Source: RYN-230 sp963711705
GTDB lineage: Bacteria; Actinomycetota; Actinomycetes; Streptosporangiales; Streptosporangiaceae
Length of the DNA stretch: 64,000 bases
Assembly: GCA_963711705.1 (NCBI GenBank)
Contig: CAVQFM010000024.1
Span: 1-64,000, forward strand
Direction: 5' to 3'
In this document: piece by piece, positions 17,887-26,663 of the stretch
How positions within the stretch are numbered: the stretch's first letter is position 1
Layout of the letters: each line of letters opens with the position of its first letter
The notes under the pieces: generated by a model
Database searches by the model: none
Told to the model about the DNA's origin: nothing
What the model saw: only the letters and a program-made list of their open reading frames with translations
Made by a program: the position numbers and the translations under genes

Positions 17887-18863
17887 GCGTGCTGTGCCTC
17901 GTCGAACTGGACGCGGCCGGGCCCACTGACAGCTCGCTGCGCGCGCTGACCTTCGCCCGCGGGCTGGCCGGCCCGGCGGCCGGTGGCCCTGGCCTGATCG
18001 CGGTGCTGTTCGGCCCGGCCGACCGGGTGCCCGCCGCCCAGCTGGGCCGGTTTGGCGTCACCGAGGCGCAGGTCATCGAGCCGGAGGCGGTGGACGGGTA
18101 CGCGCCGCAGGCCTGGGCGCGGACCCTGGAGGGCCTGGCCAGCGTGGTGCTGGCGGGCGCGGTGGTCGCGGCCGGCACCGACCGTGGCCACGAGGTGCTG
18201 GCCCATCTGGGCGCGCTGACCGGCCAGCCGATGGCCGCGAACTGCCTGTCGGCCGCACCCGCCGCGGACGGCGGGTTCACGGTGGCCCGGCAGCGGTGGG
18301 CCGGGCTGCTGATCGAGGACGCCGTGCTGGACGGTTTGCCCGCCCTGTTCACCGTGGCCACCGACGCGGTACCGCCGGCCGAGGTGGACACACCGGCCGA
18401 GCCCGCCGTGCACGTGCACGAGCCGGACCTGGCCCCGGCCGACCTGGCCGTCCGGGCCGAGATCTCGGCGGGCGCGGACGGCGGGGTGTCGCTGGCCACC
18501 GCCCGGGTGGTGATCGGCGGCGGGCGCGGGGTCGGCGGGCCGGACGGCTTCGCACCGCTGGAGGAACTGGCCAGCCTGCTCGGCGGGGTGGTCGGGGTGT
18601 CCCGGGTGGTCACCAGCCAGGGCTGGCGGCCGCACACCCAGCAGGTCGGCCAGACCGGCACCAAGATCACCCCGGAGCTGTACCTGGCCTGCGGGATCAG
18701 CGGGGCGATCCAGCATATGGCGGGCTGCGCGAGCGCCAAGCACATCGTGGCGGTGAACACCGACCCGGGCGCGCCGATCGTGTCCCGGGCCGACTACGCC
18801 GTCATCGGCGACCTGAGCGAAGTCATCCCGGCTCTCATAGCCGCCCTCAAGGAGCGCGGCTAA
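17883..18863 (+). CDS. etfA: Electron transfer flavoprotein alpha subunit
   Basis: A 326-residue ETF alpha chain. The N-terminal half is variable; the C-terminal FAD domain has VVIGGGRGVGGPDGF, GVSRVVTSQGWRP, QVGQTGTKITPELYLACGISGAIQH and the NTDPGAPIVSRADYAVIGDL end block. It forms the FAD-carrying heterodimer with EtfB. The start overlaps the etfB stop. The only strong purine run (GAGGGAGG) lies about 25 bases upstream, in front of an earlier in-frame-with-etfB ATG, consistent with a small duplication having moved the start. A hairpin follows the gene. Confidence 0.93.
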   Translation: MSVLCLVELDAAGPTDSSLRALTFARGLAGPAAGGPGLIAVLFGPADRVPAAQLGRFGVTEAQVIEPEAVDGYAPQAWARTLEGLASVVLAGAVVAAGTDRGHEVLAHLGALTGQPMAANCLSAAPAADGGFTVARQRWAGLLIEDAVLDGLPALFTVATDAVPPAEVDTPAEPAVHVHEPDLAPADLAVRAEISAGADGGVSLATARVVIGGGRGVGGPDGFAPLEELASLLGGVVGVSRVVTSQGWRPHTQQVGQTGTKITPELYLACGISGAIQHMAGCASAKHIVAVNTDPGAPIVSRADYAVIGDLSEVIPALIAALKERG

Positions 18864-18881
18864 ACCGGCGGCCAGGGGGTT

Positions 18882-18900
18882 CCGGGGGTCGTCCCCCCGG
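18882..18900. terminator. Hairpin between convergent etfA and TPR genes
   Basis: CCGGGGG and CCCCCGG pair around a 5-base loop in the 42-base gap between two convergent genes, so it may end transcription from both sides. Confidence 0.55.
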
Positions 18901-18905
18901 GCTCA

Positions 18906-21332
18906 CTAGGTGCGGTTGGCGGCGTCCAGGTTCTCGCGGACCGCCTGGGTCAGCGGGTGATCCGGGCCGAGGGCCTGCTCGCAGTCGGCCAGCGTGCGCT
19001 CGAACACCTTGACCGCATCGGTCAGCCGGAGCGCCGCGTGGTAGGCCGAGCCCAGGTTGGCCCGTGACGTCAGCGTGGCCTCGTGGACCGGGCCGAGCAC
19101 CCGGTCACAATCGGCCAGCGTCTGCTCGTACAGCGGCAGCGCGTCCTTGAGCCGGCCCGCCGAGTGGTAGGCGTTGGCCAGGTTGCCGCGGGCGGTGATC
19201 GTGTCGTGGTCGTCGCCGCCCTGGGCCATCTCCCGGTCGGCCAGGGTCCGCTCGTACACCGGGACCGCGTCCTTGACCCGGCGCGCGGCCAGGTAGGCGT
19301 TGGCCAGGTTGCCCCGGGCGGTCAGCGTTTCCGGGTGGTAGGTGCCCAGCACCCGTTCCCGGTCGGCCAGCACCCGCTCGTACTGCGGCAGCGCGTGCTT
19401 CATCCGGCCCGCGGTCCGGTAGGCGTAGGCCAGGTCGGCCCGGGCGCTGATGGTGTCCGGATGATCCGGCCCGTGTGCCTTCTCCTGGTCGGCCAGGGTC
19501 CGCTCGTAGGCCGGCACGGCCTGCTTGAGCTGCCCGGCCGTGTGATACGCCTGGGCCAGCCCGGACCGGGCGGCCAGCGTTTCCGGGTGGGTGGCGCCCA
19601 GCCCGCGTTCCAGGTCGGCCAGGGTCTGCTCGTACAGCGGCAGCGCCTGGTCACCGCGCCCGGCGGCCAGGTAGGCGGCGGCCAGGTCGGTGCGCGCGGC
19701 CAGGGTCTCCGGGTGCCGGGCGCCGAGCACCCACTCCCGGTCCGCCACGACCCGCTCGTACATGGGCAGCGCGTCGTTGTGCCGCCCGGCGGCCGCGTAC
19801 GCGCGGGCCAGGTGGCCGCAGGAGATCAGCGTGTCCGGGTGGTCGTTGCCCAGCGCCCGCTGCCGCTCGGCCAGCGTCCGCTCGTGCACCGTGATCGCGT
19901 CCGGCACCCGGCCCGCGGCCTCGTAGGCCGAGGCCATGCCGTCCCGGCAGCGGAACGTCTGGGCGTGCGCCGGCCCGAGCACCCGGCTGGACGTCTCCAG
20001 CAGCGACTTCCAGTACGCGATGGCCGGCCCGCTGATGTCCGCGCTGGCCAGGCTCTGCCCGGTGCGCTGCAGCACCGGGTGCGGGTCTGGCTTCCACAGC
20101 AGTTCGCCGCTGCACGCCTGGAGCGCCACCGCGCAGTCGTGCAGCGCCTGGGCCAGCCGCGGCGGGGTGTCCTGGGCCGGCCAGGCCTGGCACAGGGCGT
20201 CCGCGGCCGACCGGACCGCGCGCTGCAGCTCCGGCGGCGGGATGATGCCCCGGGTCATGGCCTGGACCAGCGGGTGCAGCTGGACCGTGCGGGTGGTGCT
20301 GGCCGGGTTGATCGTCGCCAGGCCAGCCCGGGCCAGGTTGTGCACGGCCTCCCGGGCCTGCGCCGGGTCGGCGGGCATGGCTGGGTGGCCGGTCAGGTAG
20401 CCGCACGCGGCCGGGCTGGTGAACACGACGCCGGGGATGCCGGCCGGGTCCAGCAGCGACGCCAGGGCCAGCATCGGGCGGGCGAAGCCGTCCGGCGGGA
20501 TCTGGTCGGCCAGGTCCATGGCCAGCGACCAGGTCACCTCGGTGATGCCGGGCCGCGGGACGTCGGACAGCGGCCCGGAGCCGGCTACCATCTGCTGCCG
20601 CCGGTCGTGGAACCAGCCCCGGTAATCCCGGCAGCTCGCCCCGGTGGCGATCATCGCGGCGGCGGCGTGCGCCAGCGGGAGCGGCTGGCAGCCCAGGTCA
20701 GTGGCCAGATCGAGGGCTTCGGTGCGCTGGCCGGGGTCGGTGGACAGCCGCGCCGTCAGGTAGGCCAGCGCCTCCCGCACGGTGAACGAGCCGATCTTGG
20801 CGATCCGGCGGCCCGGCGCGGCCAGCGTGTCGTCCTTGCGCGCGGTGACCAGGACCCGCCCCTCGCTGCTCTCCGGCCACAGGCCATCCATGTCGGCCGG
20901 GCTGGCCAGATCGTCGAGGACCACCAGCCAGCGCCGCTCGGTACTGGCCAGCCAGGCCAGGAAGCGCTGCGCGCCGGTCAGCAGATCGTCCTCCGGGTCG
21001 GCCCCGTTCAGGTCGGCCAGAGCCAGCGCGTAGGCGTTCAGGATGGCGTCCCGGCTGGTGGCGGTCACCCAGACGAGCAGGTCCACCGAGCGGTTGTCCC
21101 ACAGGCTGTGCGCCAGGGCCGCGGCCAGCTGGGTCTTGCCGCTGCCACCGAACTGGGCCAGCCGGGGCACCCCGGCCTCGCCGGACGGGGCCAGGATCAG
21201 GGTGTCACCCGGATCCAGCTTGCCGACCACGCCGAGGCCGGTCTCCGGCCGCGGGCTGTACGAATCGGCCAGTGGCGGGACGGGACCGCAGCGCAGCGGC
21301 CACTCCACTAGGCGGCCTGGCACGCAGGCCAT
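18906..21332 (-). CDS. NB-ARC-type ATPase with C-terminal tetratricopeptide repeats
   Basis: An approximately 808-residue STAND-like protein. The P-loop is FGGSGKTQLAAALA, Walker B is WLVVLDDLASP, and a winged-helix stretch (LHPLVQAMTRG) follows. The last 400 residues are about eight 42-residue TPR units of the kinesin-light-chain type, each with an HP(D/E)T-like turn (NDHPDT, ARHPET, ATHPET, PDHPDT, TYHPET). Such proteins act as signal sensors or assembly platforms; the specific role is unknown. ATG 21332 is chosen; an in-frame TTG at 21404 or a GTG at 21308 are alternatives, and none has a strong ribosome site. It is convergent with etfA. Confidence 0.8.
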   Translation of the reverse strand: MACVPGRLVEWPLRCGPVPPLADSYSPRPETGLGVVGKLDPGDTLILAPSGEAGVPRLAQFGGSGKTQLAAALAHSLWDNRSVDLLVWVTATSRDAILNAYALALADLNGADPEDDLLTGAQRFLAWLASTERRWLVVLDDLASPADMDGLWPESSEGRVLVTARKDDTLAAPGRRIAKIGSFTVREALAYLTARLSTDPGQRTEALDLATDLGCQPLPLAHAAAAMIATGASCRDYRGWFHDRRQQMVAGSGPLSDVPRPGITEVTWSLAMDLADQIPPDGFARPMLALASLLDPAGIPGVVFTSPAACGYLTGHPAMPADPAQAREAVHNLARAGLATINPASTTRTVQLHPLVQAMTRGIIPPPELQRAVRSAADALCQAWPAQDTPPRLAQALHDCAVALQACSGELLWKPDPHPVLQRTGQSLASADISGPAIAYWKSLLETSSRVLGPAHAQTFRCRDGMASAYEAAGRVPDAITVHERTLAERQRALGNDHPDTLISCGHLARAYAAAGRHNDALPMYERVVADREWVLGARHPETLAARTDLAAAYLAAGRGDQALPLYEQTLADLERGLGATHPETLAARSGLAQAYHTAGQLKQAVPAYERTLADQEKAHGPDHPDTISARADLAYAYRTAGRMKHALPQYERVLADRERVLGTYHPETLTARGNLANAYLAARRVKDAVPVYERTLADREMAQGGDDHDTITARGNLANAYHSAGRLKDALPLYEQTLADCDRVLGPVHEATLTSRANLGSAYHAALRLTDAVKVFERTLADCEQALGPDHPLTQAVRENLDAANRT

Positions 21333-21441
21333 CCGGGATCGCGTGACGCGGCTGCCGCTGGATCCCTGTTCACTTGGTACACCCGTCGCACCCGGTTTCC
21401 TCAATGACCCGCATTTACTGCACGAACCCCGTTGCGTACGA

Positions 21442-21460
21442 CAACTGCGTGGGGCAGTTG
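21442..21460. promoter_or_regulatory. CAACTGC-N5-GCAGTTG palindrome, possible operator
   Basis: A perfect 7-bp inverted repeat with a 5-base spacer lies about 110 bases upstream of the TPR-protein start, in the gap before metF. No bound regulator is known. Confidence 0.35.
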
Positions 21461-21592
21461 CAGTGAACAGCCTATGTCGGTCTGCCCTTTGGTGGATGGC
21501 GTTCTGCCCGGTATTGGGGGAGTTCTACTGACTACCCACCGCGACCTGGCCGGGTGCGGCCGGGTGGCCGTGCTGCCCCGGTGCGGGCTGGG

Positions 21593-22459
21593 TTACATCG
21601 CCACCCGCCCGGCGCGCTGGCTGGCCAGCCTGGCCAGCGCGCGCCGCCACTCCTCGGTCTGCCTGACCTGGTTGAACGTGAACAGGTGCAGGCCGGCCAC
21701 GGCGCTGGCCGGGGCGGCCAGCGCCGTGCCGGTGCGGTCCAGCAGCCGGTCCGGGCTGTAGCCGCCGGGCGTGCCCAGCCGCAGGAACCATTCGGTGTGC
21801 CCGGCCAGGAACCGGGCCGACTCGGCCACGCCCGCCTTGGCCGCCATCCGCAGCAGCCGGGCCCGGTCCAGCGGGCCAGCCAGCCCGACGTACAGCGGCA
21901 GGGTCACCCCGCGGGCCCGGATCCGCCCGATCCACCCGCGCAGCACGGCCGGGTCGAAGCACAGGTTGCTGACGATGTAGGCGGCATGGTGCCGTTTGTC
22001 CCACATGGCCTGCACGGTGATGTCGTCGCCAATCTTGGGATGGCTTTCCGGGTAGCCGGTGATGCCCACCCGCGCGAATGGCCGCCCCATCTCGGTGAGC
22101 CGGGTGATCAGCGATAGCGCGCTGTGGAACGGGCCGGCCGGCGGGTCGGCGTCACCGGCCGGCACGAACACGTCGTCCACGCCACAGGCCCGCAGCCGGG
22201 CCACGATGCCGGCCAGATGCGCGTCGTCACGGACCAGCCGGGCCGAGACGTGCGGCACTACCTGGTAGCCGCGGGCCGCCAGCCGCTCGGTCAGGTCGAG
22301 CGTGGCGTCCAGGCCCTTGGCCGGGGAGGCGGTGACGGTCACCGTCATGTCCGCGGGCACCCACTCGGCCACCTGGTCCTCGACGCCGGAGGCCGGGAAC
22401 ACCTCGTAGCGCGGGTGGGCCAGCAGCGGTGCGACGCTGGTCAGCCCGCCGCGCGCCAT
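21593..22459 (-). CDS. metF: Methylenetetrahydrofolate reductase-like protein
   Basis: A 288-residue TIM-barrel protein of the MetF family. TVTASPAKGLDATLDL, YQVVPHVSARLV and GITGYPESHP (flavin/folate-binding region) are characteristic, as is the QAMWDKRHHAAYIVSNLCFD strand where MetF normally has Q-L-F-F. As the last gene of the corrinoid operon it would most likely run in the oxidising direction, turning methyl-THF made from the demethylated amine into methylene-THF. Methionine supply is the alternative. It lies 55 bases after the DUF1638 gene on the same strand. The family is fairly clear; the direction is inference. Confidence 0.8.
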   Translation of the reverse strand: MARGGLTSVAPLLAHPRYEVFPASGVEDQVAEWVPADMTVTVTASPAKGLDATLDLTERLAARGYQVVPHVSARLVRDDAHLAGIVARLRACGVDDVFVPAGDADPPAGPFHSALSLITRLTEMGRPFARVGITGYPESHPKIGDDITVQAMWDKRHHAAYIVSNLCFDPAVLRGWIGRIRARGVTLPLYVGLAGPLDRARLLRMAAKAGVAESARFLAGHTEWFLRLGTPGGYSPDRLLDRTGTALAAPASAVAGLHLFTFNQVRQTEEWRRALARLASQRAGRVAM

Positions 22460-22514
22460 CCCGCCTCTTTCGCCATCCCCGACGCCGCAAGGTACTGCCC
22501 GTCAGCGTCCCAGT

Positions 22515-23240
22515 TCATCCCGCGACCTCCTGAGATCCTGAAGTGTGTGCGGAAACGGTCGTGCCGACAGCGGTTTCTGCAGACACTTCGCCCAGCAGCC
22601 GCTCGAGTTCGTATTCCAGCCGGGCGGTGCCGGTGGGCACGATCGTGAGTGGGAGGCCGAACATGGCCGCCACCGCGCGGGCCTCAGCTTCCAGCGACGG
22701 CTCGGGGGACTGGGCCAGCCAGACCACCCGGCGGTAGTGACCGAAGTAGTCCGGCCACAGTTCGGGGTGGCGGTCCAGGCCGAGATCGGCCAGCACCGAC
22801 CGGCGGAAACTGCGCACCAGGAAGTCAGTCAGCAGATAGGTGCCCGGTTCGGCGGCGAACAGCGCGGCCACCCGGGACGGCCCGGCCAGCAGGTCGTAGC
22901 AGTGCAGCCCGGGCAGCCGCCGCACCCCCAGCCGGCCGCACAGCTCATCCAGCCCGCCATACGTGCCGCAGTCCGCGTAGCCGAGGGCGACCGGCAGGCC
23001 GCGGGCTTGAGCCGACCGGACAAGCCGTTCGGCTATCGGGGTTATTTGGGCTGGCCGGTTGTGCAGCAGTGCGGGCAGGCAATGCAACTCGAGAGGCCAG
23101 CCGCGGCGGCGGGCGATCTCGCGGACCGGGCCGCCGAGGGCGCCGCACGCGATGACCGCGGCCAGCGGGGGCTCAGCCGGGGAACGCGAGCTGGTCGACG
23201 AAGCGGTCGTTGAAGTCGGCGCGATCGGAGAGCTCGACAT
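22515..23240 (-). CDS. DUF1638 protein
   Basis: A 241-residue protein with AAVIACGALGGPVREIA, LGYADCGTYGGLDEL and LPGLHCYDLLAG, matching the DUF1638 family, whose members are repeatedly found beside MttB-type methyltransferases. It has no assigned biochemical function; the conserved Cys and His residues could bind a metal or the corrinoid. ATG 23240 is preceded directly by GGAGGTGAGGT, a strong ribosome site, but this start lies 68 bases inside the upstream gene, an unusually long overlap. The first 25 residues are Ser/Thr-rich and may be spurious, though I see no better start. Confidence 0.75.
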   Translation of the reverse strand: MSSSPIAPTSTTASSTSSRSPAEPPLAAVIACGALGGPVREIARRRGWPLELHCLPALLHNRPAQITPIAERLVRSAQARGLPVALGYADCGTYGGLDELCGRLGVRRLPGLHCYDLLAGPSRVAALFAAEPGTYLLTDFLVRSFRRSVLADLGLDRHPELWPDYFGHYRRVVWLAQSPEPSLEAEARAVAAMFGLPLTIVPTGTARLEYELERLLGEVSAETAVGTTVSAHTSGSQEVAG

Positions 23241-25980
23241 ACCTCACCTCCTCCAGCAAGGCCAGGCCGGCGGCCCGCTCCCGCATGCTGAGCAGGGCCA
23301 TCTTGGCGCCCTCGCCCGCCACGTTGCCCGCGCTGACCACGCGCACGGCCGGGATGGGCGGCACCAGCCCGAGCCGGATCGCGTTGGCCGGGGACAGGTA
23401 GCTGCCGAACGACCCGGCCAGCAGCACCTGCTGGATGTCGCTGGCCGCCAGGCCGGCCTCCTCCAGCAGGATGTGCCAGCCGGTGGCGATGGCCGCCTTG
23501 GCGAACTGCAGCTCGCGGACGTCCCGCTGGGACAGGTAGACCGACCGGGACACGTTGCCTTCCTCGCCCAGCCAGTGCAGCACGAACACCCGCTCCGCAC
23601 CCAGCTGGGTCAGCCGGCTGGCCAGCCCGGGCGCCAGCTCAGCCGCCCGCTGCTCGCTGACCAGCCGCCCGGACGAGTCCAGCAGCCCCAGCCGGACCAG
23701 CCCGGTGACCGCGTCGACCAGGCCGGACCCGCACAGCCCGGCCGGCTCGGCGTCCCCGATGACCTTCAGCTCCAGCGCGTCCGGGGTCATCGTGACCACC
23801 TCGATGGCGCCGTCCGAGGCGCGCATTCCGCAGCGGATGGCCGCGCCCTCGAACGCCGGGCCGGCCGGCGCCGCGGTGGCCAGCAGCCAGTCCCGGTTGC
23901 CCAGCACGATCTCGCAGTTGGTGCCGATGTCGATGAACAGCCGGGTCCGCTGGTCCCGGTCCATGCCCGAGGCGAGCAGGCCGGCCGTGATGTCACCGCC
24001 CACGTACGCGCCGAACGGCGGGAACACCACGGCCCGGGCCCGCGGGTGCGCCGCGACCCCCAGGTCGGCGGCCAGCGTCTCCGGCAGCAGGCGGGTGGCC
24101 AGGATGAACGGGGCGACGCCGAGCGGCTCCGGGTCGATGCCGAGCGCGATGTGCGTCATCGTGGCGTTGCCGGCCAGCGCGATCTCGTACACCTCGGCCG
24201 GGTCCACGCCGCCCGCCACGCACACCTCGGCGGCCAGCTCGGCCAGGGTCTGGTGGGCCAGCGCGGTGAGCCGGCCCAGCGCTTCCGGGTCCAGCATGGT
24301 CGCGCTGATCCGGGTGATCACATCCGCGCCGAACGGCTGCTGCTGGTTCAGCGCCGAGGCCACCGCGACCGGCGTGGCCGTGGACAGGTCGAGCAGCGTG
24401 GCCACCACGGTCGTGGTGCCCAGGTCGAACGCGATGCCGAACAGCCGCCCGGAGGTGTCGCCGGGCTGCACGTCGATCAGCGCGTCGTCCACGATGACCG
24501 CGGTGACCTTGCCGTCGTCGGCCCGCAGCGCCCGTCCGACGGCCCGCACCGCGTGCAGGTCGGCGCGCAGCTCCAGGTCGTCCAGCGCGTCCAGCACGCG
24601 CTCCAGGTCGCTGCGCTGGTCGGCCAGCGTGGGCTCGGTCAGCTCCAGGTAGCGCTTTTGCACCGCGGGCCGCAGGATGACCTGGCGGCCGACCCCGACG
24701 GTGGCCGCCTTGGGCCGGGTGACCAGCGGGGGTACGTCGATCCTGGTGTCGGTGGTGGCCTCCGCCCGGCAGGCCAGCCGCCAGCCGTCGCGCAGCTCGT
24801 CTGGGCTGAACGCGCGGATGTCCAGCGCGGTCGGGGGTGCCGCGCCGTCCAGCACCCGCACCTTGCACTTCTTGCACGTGCCGTGGCCACCGCAGGTCGA
24901 GTCGATCGCGATGCCGTTCCAGCTGGCCGCGTCGAACAGGGTCACCCCGGCGGGCACCCGGACCCGGCGGCCGCTGGGCTCGTAGTGCAGATCGACCCGG
25001 GCGGGCCCGGCGCCGGCCAGGCCGGTTCCCCGGGCCTGCGCGGTCGTCACGTGGCTCCCTGCTGGGCGCCTGCCTGCTGGGCGCCTGCCTGCTCGGGCGC
25101 CTGCCTGCTGGGTGGCCGCCTGCTGGGTGGCGGCCTGCTGGGCGCGGTGTGCGGCGATCCACGCGGCGCCCCACGGGTCGCGGTCCAGCAGCAGGTCGGC
25201 GGCCTGCACCGAGCGGACGATCTGCGGGGACCGGGCGTCCATGATGGCGCTGGTCAGCCCGCTGTTGATGGCTATCGGCAGGAACGCGGCGCCGATCGTG
25301 TGCCGGTCCGGCATGCCGAATGAGACGTTGGACGCGCCCAGCGTGGTGTTCACCCCGAACTCCGCGCGCAGCAGCGCGATCGTCTCCAGGGTCTTCCCGA
25401 CCAGCGTGGTGTCCGCGCCGACCGGCATGGCCAGCGGGTCGATCACGATGTCCTCGATGGGGATGCCGAACCGGCCGGTGGCCACGTCGATGATCTTGCG
25501 GGCCAGTTCCAGCCGCCGCCGGGGATCCTCCGGGATCTCCTCCTCGTCGTTGGGCAGCGCGATGACCGCGGCCCCGTACTTCCTGACCAGCGGCAGGATG
25601 GACTCCAGCCGCTCGTCCTCGGCGGTGACCGAGTTGACCAGCGCCTTGCCCTGGTAGCTGGCCAGGCCCGCGTCCAGCACCTCGATGATCGAGGAGTCGA
25701 TGCACAGCGGCAGGTCGGTCAGCCCCTGGATGAGCTTGACCGCGGCCACCATCAGCTCTTTCTCGTCGGCCAGCGGGGCGCCCATGTTCACGTCGAGGAC
25801 CATGGCGCCGCCCGCCACCTGCTGGGCCACGTCGATCTCGATGCGGGACAGGTCACCGGCGCGCAGCTGGTCCTGGAAGATCTTGCGGCCGGTCGGGTTG
25901 ATCCGCTCACCGATGATGCAGAACGGCTGCTCGGGGCTGATCGTGACTTCACGCGTGGCCGACCGGAGGACGGTTTCCAT
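23173..25980 (-). CDS. Fused corrinoid:THF methyltransferase and corrinoid activator (MtgA-RamA type)
   Basis: One open frame of 935 residues joins two normally separate proteins. Residues 1-280 are a DHPS/MeTr-type TIM barrel (FCIIGERINPTGRK, LDVNMGAPLADEKE, LCIDSSIIEVLDAGL) like MtgA, which moves methyl from the corrinoid protein to tetrahydrofolate. Residues 281-310 are an Ala/Gln/Arg repeat linker. From about 315 comes a RamA/DUF4445 activator: a plant-type [2Fe-2S] domain (Cys363, Cys369, Cys372) and an ASKHA ATPase (GIAFDLGTTTVVATL; IDIGTNCEIVLG) that re-reduces oxidised Co(II) corrinoid. ATG 25980 has AGGGGG upstream. A GTG at 25050 with AGGGAG could allow separate translation of the second part. 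Neighbours supply the corrinoid protein and DUF1638. Confidence 0.88.
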   Translation of the reverse strand: METVLRSATREVTISPEQPFCIIGERINPTGRKIFQDQLRAGDLSRIEIDVAQQVAGGAMVLDVNMGAPLADEKELMVAAVKLIQGLTDLPLCIDSSIIEVLDAGLASYQGKALVNSVTAEDERLESILPLVRKYGAAVIALPNDEEEIPEDPRRRLELARKIIDVATGRFGIPIEDIVIDPLAMPVGADTTLVGKTLETIALLRAEFGVNTTLGASNVSFGMPDRHTIGAAFLPIAINSGLTSAIMDARSPQIVRSVQAADLLLDRDPWGAAWIAAHRAQQAATQQAATQQAGARAGRRPAGRRPAGSHVTTAQARGTGLAGAGPARVDLHYEPSGRRVRVPAGVTLFDAASWNGIAIDSTCGGHGTCKKCKVRVLDGAAPPTALDIRAFSPDELRDGWRLACRAEATTDTRIDVPPLVTRPKAATVGVGRQVILRPAVQKRYLELTEPTLADQRSDLERVLDALDDLELRADLHAVRAVGRALRADDGKVTAVIVDDALIDVQPGDTSGRLFGIAFDLGTTTVVATLLDLSTATPVAVASALNQQQPFGADVITRISATMLDPEALGRLTALAHQTLAELAAEVCVAGGVDPAEVYEIALAGNATMTHIALGIDPEPLGVAPFILATRLLPETLAADLGVAAHPRARAVVFPPFGAYVGGDITAGLLASGMDRDQRTRLFIDIGTNCEIVLGNRDWLLATAAPAGPAFEGAAIRCGMRASDGAIEVVTMTPDALELKVIGDAEPAGLCGSGLVDAVTGLVRLGLLDSSGRLVSEQRAAELAPGLASRLTQLGAERVFVLHWLGEEGNVSRSVYLSQRDVRELQFAKAAIATGWHILLEEAGLAASDIQQVLLAGSFGSYLSPANAIRLGLVPPIPAVRVVSAGNVAGEGAKMALLSMRERAAGLALLEEVRYVELSDRADFNDRFVDQLAFPG
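25060..25145. repeat. GC-rich tandem repeat encoding the fusion linker
   Basis: Imperfect repeats of CTGCTGGGCGCCTGC and CTGCTGGGTGGC fill this stretch and encode the AATQQAATQQ-type linker on the minus strand. Slippage here could have fused the two genes or could mislead assembly. Confidence 0.65.
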
Positions 25981-25997
25981 CTGGGTGCCCCCTGGGC

Positions 25998-26663
25998 CTA
26001 GGCCGGCGTCATCGCGCGGCGCTGCTGCAGCAGTTCCTTGGCCCGGACCACGGCGGCCGACGCGTCGGCCGCGTACCCGTCCGCGCCGACCACGTCCGCG
26101 TACTCCTGGGTGACCGGGGCGCCGCCGACCATCACGATCACCTGGTCGCGCAGCCCGGCCTTCTGCAGCGCGTTGATGTTCGCCTTGAACATCGGCATGG
26201 TCGTGGTGAGGAACGCGGAGAACCCGACGATGTCGGGCTTGTGCTCGGTGATCGCCGCCACGAACTTCTCCGGGGCGACCTGCACGCCGAGGTCGATGAC
26301 CTGGAACCCGGCGCCCTCGAACATGATGTTGACCAGGTTCTTGCCGATGTCGTGCACGTCGCCCTTGACCGTCCCCATGACGATGGTGCCGATCGCCTGG
26401 GCGCCGGTCTCGGCCAGCAGCGGGCGCAGGATCTCCAGCGCGCCTGCCATGGCCTTGCCCGCGATGAGCATTTCCGGGACGAAGAAGTCGCCCCGCTCGA
26501 ACCGGGCGCCCACTTCCTCCAGGGACGGGATCAGCGCGTCGTACAGCAGGGTCTCCGGGCCCAGCCCCATCTCCAGGCCGGCGTTCGTCAGGCTGAGCAC
26601 CTCGGGGGCATTGCCCACCAGGGTGAAGTCGTAAAGCTGGCGGAGCAGCTCCTCCTGTGTCAC
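25998..26663 (-). CDS. Corrinoid (B12)-binding methyl carrier protein
   Basis: A 221-residue MttC/MtgC-like protein. A helical cap domain (residues 1-85) is followed by a Rossmann B12 domain in which GDVHDIGKNLV supplies the cobalt-ligating histidine (Asp102, His104, Gly107 of D-x-H-x-x-G). GFSAFLTTTM and VMVGGAPVTQEYA are the further corrinoid-binding loops. It accepts a methyl group from the MttB-family enzyme and hands it to the MtgA-like domain of the next gene, 17 bases downstream. The start is GTG overlapping the IclR stop (GTGA), so carrier and regulator are translated together. Confidence 0.95.
   Translation of the reverse strand: MTQEELLRQLYDFTLVGNAPEVLSLTNAGLEMGLGPETLLYDALIPSLEEVGARFERGDFFVPEMLIAGKAMAGALEILRPLLAETGAQAIGTIVMGTVKGDVHDIGKNLVNIMFEGAGFQVIDLGVQVAPEKFVAAITEHKPDIVGFSAFLTTTMPMFKANINALQKAGLRDQVIVMVGGAPVTQEYADVVGADGYAADASAAVVRAKELLQQRRAMTPA

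Noticed and set aside
18906..21311. Long plus-strand open frames opposite the TPR protein (for example 19083-21311)
   Set aside because: They are mirror frames produced by high GC at third positions: Arg/Gly/Val-rich with no domain, while the minus strand has clear P-loop and TPR sequence.
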